10,872 bases of DNA from Streptomyces sp. NRRL S-31. Lineage in GTDB: Bacteria; Actinomycetota; Actinomycetes; Streptomycetales; Streptomycetaceae. A program made the position numbers and the translations under genes. Under the pieces are notes generated by a model. That model was not told the DNA's origin. It worked only from the letters and a program-made list of their open reading frames with translations, and searched no databases. This document shows positions 1 through 4,958 of this stretch, piece by piece. The stretch is from positions 1 to 10,872 of the forward strand of contig NZ_JOCB01000153.1 of assembly GCF_000718775.1 (NCBI RefSeq), in the 5' to 3' direction. The first letter of the stretch is position 1. Every line of letters starts with the position of its first letter.

Positions 1-1
1 G

Positions 2-640
2 CCGCCCCGCCGCGGCGCGCCCGGCCACCGGTCCGGCCGTCGCTCCCACGCCCCGGGCGCCGGTCGGCTCCGGCTCCGGCTCCGGCTCCAGTTCCGCCTC
101 CGGCTGCGGCTCCGGCTGCGGCTGCGCCGCCCCGGGGCGGGCGGCTGCCGGGAGAGCCCGCTCCCGCACACCCCGGCCGGCCTCCGTCGCCGCCCGTTCC
201 CCCGCGGCCCGGACGCCACCCGGCTCCCGGCCGACCCGCTCGTCCACCCCCCGGACGCCACCCGGCTCCCCGCCGGCCCCTTCGTCCACCCCCCGGACGG
301 CCGCCGTTCCCGGCCGGTCCTCCTCCGCCCGGACGCCCTTCGGCCCGGTCCCCTCCCCGGCACTCCGGGCCGCCCCGGCCTGCGCCGCACGGGCAGCCTC
401 GGACGGTGGGACGCCGGACGCGGTCAGGCGGCACATCTCCTCCAGGACCGCCACGTCCTCGGGCGTCCAGCGCCGGTGCCGGCCGCCGGTGCGGACGGCG
501 GCGCCGATGCCGTAACGGCGGTCCCAGGAACGCAGCGTGGTGGGCGACACGCCGAGCCGCCGGGCCAGCGCGCCGGTCGTCAGTCCCGGCCCGGCCGCCG
601 CCCCGCCCTCCGGCGGCCCGCCGCCGTCGCTCATCTCCAT
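2..640 (-). CDS. MerR-family transcriptional regulator, partial (LitR-like; runs off the left edge)
   Basis: The minus-strand frame is open from ATG 640 to the window edge, giving the first 213 residues. Residues about 20-46 form a MerR-type winged helix-turn-helix (LTTGALARRLGVSPTTLRSW, then DRRYGIG). The basic wing GGRHRRWTPEDV and a helix ending in ASGVPPSEAARAA follow. This HTH is very close to what I recall of actinobacterial LitR/CarH-type regulators, which control carotenoid or stress genes, often through an ECF sigma factor. After residue about 95 the chain is low-complexity: Gly/Arg/Glu-rich 14-residue repeats, then a Pro-Glu/Pro-Gln tract. The effector domain lies outside the window, so B12 binding cannot be judged. 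ATG 640 and ATG 634 are in frame and neither has a clear Shine-Dalgarno sequence, so the mRNA may be leaderless. The gene is divergent from the ECF gene (145-bp gap), which suggests mutual control. The family is clear; the LitR identity is inference. Confidence 0.82.
   Translation of the reverse strand, partial: MEMSDGGGPPEGGAAAGPGLTTGALARRLGVSPTTLRSWDRRYGIGAAVRTGGRHRRWTPEDVAVLEEMCRLTASGVPPSEAARAAQAGAARSAGEGTGPKGVRAEEDRPGTAAVRGVDEGAGGEPGGVRGVDERVGREPGGVRAAGERAATEAGRGVRERALPAAARPGAAQPQPEPQPEAELEPEPEPEPTGARGVGATAGPVAGRAAAGR
65..124. repeat. Hexamer microsatellite coding a Pro-Glu/Pro-Gln tract
   Basis: Ten consecutive hexamers, mostly CGGCTC or CGGCTG on the plus strand, read on the minus strand as alternating Pro-Glu and Pro-Gln dipeptides in the MerR-type protein. 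Four perfect CGGCTC copies stand at 65-88. The in-frame hexamer unit allows copy-number change without breaking the gene. Confidence 0.85.
211..294. repeat. 42-bp tandem repeat, two copies, inside the MerR-type gene
   Basis: Copies at 211-252 and 253-294 both begin GGACGCCACCCGGCTCC and end CGTCCACCCCCC, with a few differences in the middle. A degenerate third start (GGACGG) follows at 295. The period equals 14 codons, so the repeat adds 14-residue units rich in Gly, Arg, Glu and Val to the linker after the HTH. Confidence 0.8.
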
Positions 641-646
641 GGAACG

Positions 647-675
647 ACGATACGACGCGGAAACGATGCAAGTTG
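647..675 (-). promoter_or_regulatory. Possible promoter for a leaderless MerR-type mRNA
   Basis: On the minus strand TATCGT (652-647) is a fair -10 hexamer lying six bases before ATG 640. CAACTT (675-670), 17 bases upstream, is a poor -35. If this is the promoter, transcription would begin at or next to the A of the ATG, which fits the lack of a ribosome binding site. A MerR-type or ECF-dependent promoter could replace the weak -35. Confidence 0.3.
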
Positions 676-785
676 GCGCGTCGGCGCGGGGACTCGCACC
701 GTGGTCACGGGTGTCCGTCAGAACCGGAGCGACCTGGTCGGCCCCGGCGACGGGGCGGCCGGTCCGACGCGAAGGAGCCGTCGTC

Positions 786-1421
786 ATGAGCCCGTACCCG
801 ACCGCCGTGGCCTCCGGTGCCGCAATCCCGGCCGGCCGGTCCGCCGGTTCTCCGCCGTGGGCCGCCGCCGAGGAGCCGCTCACCGACGAGCGCCTGCTGC
901 GGGGGCTGGTGGCCGGCGACGACGCCTGCCTCGCGGCGGTCCACCGCCGCTGGTCGGGCATGGTGTACACGCTGGCCTGGCGCACGCTGGGGGACGCCGC
1001 GGAGGCCGAGGACGTCACCCAGCAGGTGTTCCTCGCCGTCTGGCGCGGCTGCGCCGGGTACCGGCCGGAGCGCGGGACGGTGGCCGCGTGGATCGTCGGC
1101 ATCACCCGGCGCCGGATCGCCGACGCCCTCTCCGCCCGGACGCGCCGGAGCCGGCTGGTCGCGGCGGCGGGCGCGGCCCTGCCGGCGGAGGAGCCCGCCG
1201 CCGGGCGGCCCGAGACCGTCCTGGACCGGGTGCTCGTGGGACAGGCGCTGGCCCGGCTGCCCGCACCCCAGCAGTGTGTGCTGCGCCTCGCCTACTTCGA
1301 GGACCTGACCCAGCCCCAGATCGCGGAGCGCACCGGGTGGCCGCTGGGCACGGTGAAGAGCCACACGCGCCGGGGGCTGAACCGGCTGCGCGGCAGTCTC
1401 GGCTCCCACCCCTACACATAA
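786..1421 (+). CDS. ECF-type RNA polymerase sigma factor (LitS-like by context)
   Basis: This 211-residue protein has the two domains of group 4 (ECF) sigma factors. Region 2 covers residues about 36-115, with the core-binding helix AEAEDVTQQVFLAVW and the -10-recognition stretch ending TVAAWIVGITRRRIADAL. A variable linker covers about 120-145. Region 4 covers about 146-205, with the -35-binding HTH LTQPQIAERTGWPLGTVKSH. It would direct RNA polymerase to a small promoter set. ATG 786 is preceded by GAAGGAG at 771-777 (8-nt spacing). The upstream-extended frame is rejected because it lacks family homology. The gene is divergent from the MerR-type gene and followed after 92 bp by an SPW membrane protein. 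No anti-sigma factor is visible, so activity may be set by transcription under the MerR protein, as in the LitR/LitS pair. Confidence 0.92.
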   Translation: MSPYPTAVASGAAIPAGRSAGSPPWAAAEEPLTDERLLRGLVAGDDACLAAVHRRWSGMVYTLAWRTLGDAAEAEDVTQQVFLAVWRGCAGYRPERGTVAAWIVGITRRRIADALSARTRRSRLVAAAGAALPAEEPAAGRPETVLDRVLVGQALARLPAPQQCVLRLAYFEDLTQPQIAERTGWPLGTVKSHTRRGLNRLRGSLGSHPYT

Positions 1422-1447
1422 AGAAGAAATAAGAGCAAAATGGACTA

Positions 1448-1486
1448 TGCGGCGCTTACCGCACGTCGAGCCAGACGCGGTCTGGC
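1448..1486. promoter_or_regulatory. Two consecutive small inverted repeats between the ECF and SPW genes
   Basis: The first repeat is TGCGG/CCGCA at 1448-1452 and 1459-1463 with a 6-nt spacer. The second is GCCAGAC/GTCTGGC at 1470-1476 and 1480-1486 with a 3-nt spacer, and is perfect. Neither is followed by a T tract. They may be operator half-sites, an attenuator or an mRNA-stabilising leader upstream of the SPW gene. Confidence 0.45.
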
Positions 1487-1513
1487 CCGCTACGTCCAAA
1501 GGAGACGACTTCC

Positions 1514-1948
1514 ATGGCCAACCTGCACAGGGGTGATATCTCGAGCCACCCCGATGTCTCCGAAATGCGGGATCGCTACGCCCGCATGCTCGGCGGTCGC
1601 GATGTGGCACTCGTGGACGGGCCGGTGTTCCTGCTCGGCCTGTACTGTGCCGCGTCCCCGTGGATCGTGCACTACTCGGCGAGCCAGCCCGCCCTGACGA
1701 CCCACAACCTGATCATGGGCATCGCGATCGGGCTGCTGGCCCTGGGATTCACCAGGGCGCCCGAGCGCATGTACGGCTTGAGCTGGGCCATGTGCGCCCT
1801 GGGCATCTGGATGATCATCGCTCCGTGGATCGTGGGCCGCGGCCCCGACACGGGTGTCATCGTCAACAACGTCGTCATCGGAGCCCTGGCCCTCGCCCTC
1901 GGACTGATTTGCGCCGGTACGGCGGCGAAGAGCGCCCCCAGGCCGTAG
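1514..1948 (+). CDS. SPW-repeat integral membrane protein
   Basis: This 144-residue protein has a hydrophilic N-terminus of about 30 residues (MANLHRGDISSHPDVSEMRD) and then about four transmembrane segments. It carries two SPW-type repeats: SPWIVHY at residues 48-54 and APWIVG at 103-108, each at the end of a membrane helix. This matches the SPW repeat family of small bacterial membrane proteins, whose biochemical role is unknown to me. ATG 1514 has a strong AAAGGAG at 1498-1504 (9-nt spacing). The gene follows the ECF sigma gene in the same direction after 92 bp, so it may be in the same operon or be a target of that sigma factor. It ends inside a short tandem-repeat block that continues past the stop codon. 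The family call is firm; the role is unknown. Confidence 0.88.
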   Translation: MANLHRGDISSHPDVSEMRDRYARMLGGRDVALVDGPVFLLGLYCAASPWIVHYSASQPALTTHNLIMGIAIGLLALGFTRAPERMYGLSWAMCALGIWMIIAPWIVGRGPDTGVIVNNVVIGALALALGLICAGTAAKSAPRP

Positions 1949-2001
1949 CAGCCCCAGGCCACAGAGGCCCTCAGGCCACAGAAGCCCCCAGGCCGCAGAA
2001 G
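1935..2001. repeat. Four-copy 16-17-bp tandem repeat across the SPW stop codon
   Basis: The core CAGGCC starts at 1939, 1955, 1972 and 1989, each inside a unit close to CCCCCAGGCCACAGAAG. The first copy contains the stop codon TAG at 1946-1948; the other three lie in the 3' untranslated region just before the palindrome at 2032-2057. Confidence 0.75.
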
Positions 2002-2031
2002 AGGAGACCGAGGAAAGGATGAGAAGAGCGA

Positions 2032-2057
2032 GGCCGGTCCGCCCGGGCGGACCGGCC
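2032..2057. terminator. Perfect 26-bp palindrome between convergent genes, probable bidirectional terminator
   Basis: GGCCGGTCCGCCC at 2032-2044 is followed directly by its exact reverse complement at 2045-2057. As RNA it would form a GC-only stem of up to 11 bp with a tetraloop on either strand. It lies between the SPW gene (stop 1948) and the leftward permease gene (stop 2096), where a shared terminator is expected. There is no T tract, which is common in high-GC actinomycetes. Confidence 0.75.
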
Positions 2058-2095
2058 CCCTCTCGCCCGTTCCCGCCCGGTGGGACGGCACCGGC

Positions 2096-3553
2096 TCAGG
2101 TTCCCGCCCCCGCGTTCACCGCCGGGGCGCCCGTCCCGTCGGCGTCCGGGTCCGCCTCCTTGGGGCCGAACGGCCACACCCGCTCCCGCCGCGCCCAGAC
2201 CAGGAAGGCCGCACAGCCGAGGGCCAGCCAGGCCAGGGACCACTCGACGGGGTGGCGGCCCGGGGAGTTCCGGTCGGCGTACCCGTAGATCACGCACCAG
2301 CCGGCGAAGGCGACGGCGCTCGGCACGGGGTACAGCCACATCCGGTACGGGCGGGGCAGGTCCGGCCGGCGCCTGCGCAGCACCGTCAGCGCGACGATCT
2401 GGGCCAGCGCCTGCACGATGACCATCACCGTGGTGAGCAGCTGGATCAGCGTCGCCAGATCCGTGTGCCGGCCGATCAGGAAGCCGACGGCGGTGATCGC
2501 GCCCATGGTGGCGAGGCCGAGCACCGGGAAGCGGTGCCGGGGGTGGAGCTTCTCGTAGGGGCGGAAGAAGACCCGGTCCCGGGCGGCGTCGTAGGGCACC
2601 CGGGAGCCGCCGAGCAGGCCGGCGAAGACGGAGGCGAACGCGGTGACGAGGATCAGCACGGTCACCGCGTCGGCCGCGCCCCGGCCCCAGGTCTCCTCCA
2701 GCACCGCGGAGGCGACCGAGGTGGAGGCGATGTCGTGCGGGTCGGTCATCCGGTGCCAGTCCACGACACCGAGGGTGCCGATCTGGAGCAGCAGGTAGAT
2801 CGCCATGATGCCGAGGATCGAGAACACGATGGAGCGCGGGAGGGTACGGCCCGGCTCCTTGATCTCGGCGCCCATGTAGGCGGTGGTGTTGTAGCCGAGG
2901 TAGTCGTAGACGCCGATGGTCAGGCCCGCGGCGAAGCCGGGCCAGAAGTGGCCGCTCGTCGGGTCGAACGCGCCCGCCGGATAGGTGAAGGCCAGGTGCG
3001 GGCTGAAGTGGGTCGCGGCGGCGGCGATCACCAGCAGCACGGAGGCGATCATCACGGCCCACATCACGGCGGTGATCCGGGCGATGTGCTCGATGCCGCG
3101 CCAGAGCAGGACCACGACCAGGGCGATGACGCCGAGCCCGATCAGGTCGCCGGCGGTCCGCCCCAGGCCGGGGGCGAGATAGCCGAGGTACTGCACGAAG
3201 CCGACCACGCCCGTGGACATGACCAGCGGGATGAAGAGCATCGCCGTCCACACGAACAGGAACGGCGTCAGGCGGCCGGTGCGGTACCGGAAGGCCTGGC
3301 GCAGATAGACGTAACTGCCGCCGGAGCCGGGCAGGGAGGCGCCCAGTTCGGCCCAGACGAGCCCGTCGCACAGGGCCAGGACCGCGCCCGCGACGAACCC
3401 GAGGACCGCCTGGGGGCCGCCGAACGCGGCGACCATCAGCGGGATCGTCACGAACGGGCCGATCCCGCACATCTGGCTCATGTTGATCGCCGTGGCCTGG
3501 AACAGGCCGATGCGGCGGACGAAACCACCCGGGGGTGGCGGGCTACCGGACAT
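2096..3553 (-). CDS. APC-superfamily (amino acid/polyamine/organocation) permease
   Basis: This 485-residue protein has about 12 hydrophobic segments, normal for APC permeases, and a hydrophilic C-terminal tail. Family marks are the first helix with a Gly-rich unwinding region (MCGIGPFVTIPLMVAAFGG, residues 28-46), the loop AELGASLPGSGGSYVYLRQAF (68-88) and the helix-6 region ending GAEIKEPGRTLPRSI (228-242). It would import a small amine or amino acid by proton-coupled symport in the cytoplasmic membrane. ATG 3553 is preceded by AGGAG (3563-3559, 5-nt spacing). An upstream extension reaching the ROK gene is rejected because the protein homology starts here. It is divergent from the ROK regulator, and a ROK-type operator overlaps its promoter. 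That suggests control together with the exo-glucosaminidase gene. Glucosamine or an amino-sugar product as substrate is my inference; an amino acid is the default. Confidence 0.9.
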   Translation of the reverse strand: MSGSPPPPGGFVRRIGLFQATAINMSQMCGIGPFVTIPLMVAAFGGPQAVLGFVAGAVLALCDGLVWAELGASLPGSGGSYVYLRQAFRYRTGRLTPFLFVWTAMLFIPLVMSTGVVGFVQYLGYLAPGLGRTAGDLIGLGVIALVVVLLWRGIEHIARITAVMWAVMIASVLLVIAAAATHFSPHLAFTYPAGAFDPTSGHFWPGFAAGLTIGVYDYLGYNTTAYMGAEIKEPGRTLPRSIVFSILGIMAIYLLLQIGTLGVVDWHRMTDPHDIASTSVASAVLEETWGRGAADAVTVLILVTAFASVFAGLLGGSRVPYDAARDRVFFRPYEKLHPRHRFPVLGLATMGAITAVGFLIGRHTDLATLIQLLTTVMVIVQALAQIVALTVLRRRRPDLPRPYRMWLYPVPSAVAFAGWCVIYGYADRNSPGRHPVEWSLAWLALGCAAFLVWARRERVWPFGPKEADPDADGTGAPAVNAGAGT

Positions 3554-3606
3554 GGGGACTCCTGACGCGGCGGGCGCCGAGCGCCCGGCGGAGGCTGACT
3601 GGCCGA

Positions 3607-3637
3607 TAAAGTTAAGTATCCTTACTAGAGGCGTCAA
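3607..3637 (-). promoter_or_regulatory. Permease promoter with ROK-type operator in the spacer
   Basis: On the minus strand TTGACG (3637-3632) and TAACTT (3614-3609) are separated by exactly 17 bases. The 21-bp operator-like sequence at 3607-3627 fills most of the spacer and the -10. It matches the sequence in front of the exo-glucosaminidase gene at 17 of 21 positions when read on the minus strand (TAGTAA at one end, TAACTTTA at the other). Repressor bound here would block RNA polymerase. The same site is 24-44 bp upstream of the first possible ROK start, so it may also give autoregulation. Confidence 0.6.
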
Positions 3638-3650
3638 GTAGGCGGCGGGC

Positions 3651-4853
3651 ATGCACGAGAATGGTGCGATGTCCGCCAGCGATGCCGTAGAGCGGCAGGA
3701 ACAGCCCTGGAACCGCCGGCGCCTGCGCAGCACCAACGAGCGGCTGCTGCTGGACCGGCTGCGTGCCCTCGGCGCCGCCTCCCGCGCCCAACTCGCCCGC
3801 GAGACGGGCCTGTCCAAACCGACGGTCTCCAGCGCCCTGGCCTCGCTCGCGGCGGCCGGGCTGGTGCGCGAGGCCGGCACGCACACCCCGGAGCGCGGCC
3901 GCACCGCCGTGCTCTACGCCCCGGACCCGGCCGCGGGGTACGCGCTCGGCGTGGACATCGGCCGGGGGTGGCTGCGGGTGGCGCTGTCCGACCTGGACGG
4001 CACGCTCGCCGCCCGGGCCGACGTGCGCAACCGGGCCCGCACCTCCGCCGCCCTGGCCGGGCTGGTCGTGACCACCGCCCGCCAGGTGATCGCGGACTCG
4101 GGCGTGGACCCGGCGGAGGTGGCGCACGGGGTGATCGGCACGCCTGGGGTGTACGACGAGGAGCGGCGGCGGGTGCGGTACGCGATGCATCTGCCGGGCT
4201 GGGGCCGGGCCGGGCTGGTGGACGGTATGCGCGCGGAGCTGGGCGTGCCGCTGGAGGTGCACAACGACGCCAATCTCGCGGCGCTCGGCGAGTACGCGTT
4301 CGGCGTCGGCGCGGGCAGCCGGCTCTTCGCGTACATCCTGATAGGCACCGGTCTCGGGATGGGCGTCGTCAGCGAGGGGCGGCTGTTCACCGGCGCGCAC
4401 GGGCTGGCCGGGGAGATCGGTTTCCTGCCGTGGCCCGGACGGCGGAAGCCGGAGCGGCTGGAGGACGCGGTGTCGGGCGTGGCCGTGGTGGAGGCCGCGC
4501 GGGAGTTCGGGATGAGCGGGCAGCTCACGGCGAAGTCGGTGTTCGACGCGGCCCGGCAGGGCCATCCGGGTGCCGTGCGGGCGGTGGAACGGGAGGGTGA
4601 GCGGGTGGCGCACACCGTGGCGGCGGCCGCCGCCGTGCTCGACCCGGACCTCGTGGTGCTCGGCGGCGGCGTCGGCCACAGCGTGGACCTGCTGCTGCGG
4701 CCGGTAAGGGAGCACCTGCGCACGCTCACCCCGCTGCGCCCCCGGATCGCGCCGAGCCGGCTCGGCGAGGACGCCGTCCTGCTGGGCGCGGTGGCGACCG
4801 CCCTGGACACCGCCCGCAACCTGGTGTTCGAGCGCCGGACGGCCGGAACCTGA
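3651..4853 (+). CDS. ROK-family transcriptional regulator (probable repressor of the glucosaminidase/permease genes)
   Basis: The protein has 400 residues from ATG 3651, or 394 from ATG 3669; neither start has a convincing ribosome binding site. Residues about 25-75 form a winged HTH (SRAQLARETGLSKPTVSSAL). The ROK sugar-kinase-like domain follows from residue about 97. It includes the phosphate-loop-like ALGVDIGRGWLRVALSDLDG (98-117), the sugar-binding HNDANLAALGE (204-214), IGTGLGMGVV (231-240) and GAHGLAGEIGF (248-258). The Cys-rich zinc motif (CxCGxxGCxE) of ROK kinases and of many ROK regulators is absent; the segment reads FLPWPGRRKPERLEDAVSG. The protein is therefore most likely a DNA-binding sugar sensor, not a kinase. 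It lies between the permease and csxA-like genes, with related operator sequences at both promoters. This fits the reported control of streptomycete chitosanase genes by ROK proteins such as CsnR. Confidence 0.92.
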   Translation: MHENGAMSASDAVERQEQPWNRRRLRSTNERLLLDRLRALGAASRAQLARETGLSKPTVSSALASLAAAGLVREAGTHTPERGRTAVLYAPDPAAGYALGVDIGRGWLRVALSDLDGTLAARADVRNRARTSAALAGLVVTTARQVIADSGVDPAEVAHGVIGTPGVYDEERRRVRYAMHLPGWGRAGLVDGMRAELGVPLEVHNDANLAALGEYAFGVGAGSRLFAYILIGTGLGMGVVSEGRLFTGAHGLAGEIGFLPWPGRRKPERLEDAVSGVAVVEAAREFGMSGQLTAKSVFDAARQGHPGAVRAVEREGERVAHTVAAAAAVLDPDLVVLGGGVGHSVDLLLRPVREHLRTLTPLRPRIAPSRLGEDAVLLGAVATALDTARNLVFERRTAGT

Positions 4854-4883
4854 CCCGCGCGACCGCCGCCCCGGCCGGGTTCG

Positions 4884-4912
4884 TTGACAGCTCCAGGGGG
4901 GCGCCTTAGCGT
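4884..4912 (+). promoter_or_regulatory. Housekeeping-type promoter of the exo-glucosaminidase gene
   Basis: A perfect -35 TTGACA at 4884-4889 and TAGCGT at 4907-4912 are separated by 17 bases, a good match to actinobacterial HrdB-type promoters. The predicted transcription start, near 4919, is just upstream of the operator, giving a leader of about 40 bases. Confidence 0.7.
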
Positions 4913-4920
4913 GTGCGGGA

Positions 4921-4944
4921 TTAGTAAAGTTTCCTAACTTTACG
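4921..4944. promoter_or_regulatory. ROK-type operator in the csxA-like leader
   Basis: GTAAAGTT (4924-4931) and AACTTTAC (4936-4943) are perfect 8-bp inverted arms around TCCT. The sequence can also be read as an imperfect palindrome centred on 4929 (TTAG...CTAA), close to the TTAGGAAAGTTTCCTAA type I recall for actinobacterial ROK regulators of chitosanase genes. It lies at about +3 to +26 from the predicted start and just before the ribosome binding site. It is an AT-rich island in GC-rich DNA. Confidence 0.7.
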
Positions 4945-4958
4945 AGGCTGGAGACCGC

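Noticed and set aside
211..294. Possible CRISPR-like repeats
   Set aside because: The copies are directly adjacent without unique spacers, and the period is a multiple of three inside a coding frame.
659..682. ECF-type promoter (GGAAAC ... CGTC) for autoregulation of the sigma gene
   Set aside because: The spacer is about 14 bases, shorter than usual for ECF promoters, and the motifs are common by chance in this DNA.
2252..3565. A 437-residue plus-strand open frame opposite the permease gene
   Set aside because: Asp/Glu/Gly/His-rich translation without domains, antisense to a clear 12-helix permease.
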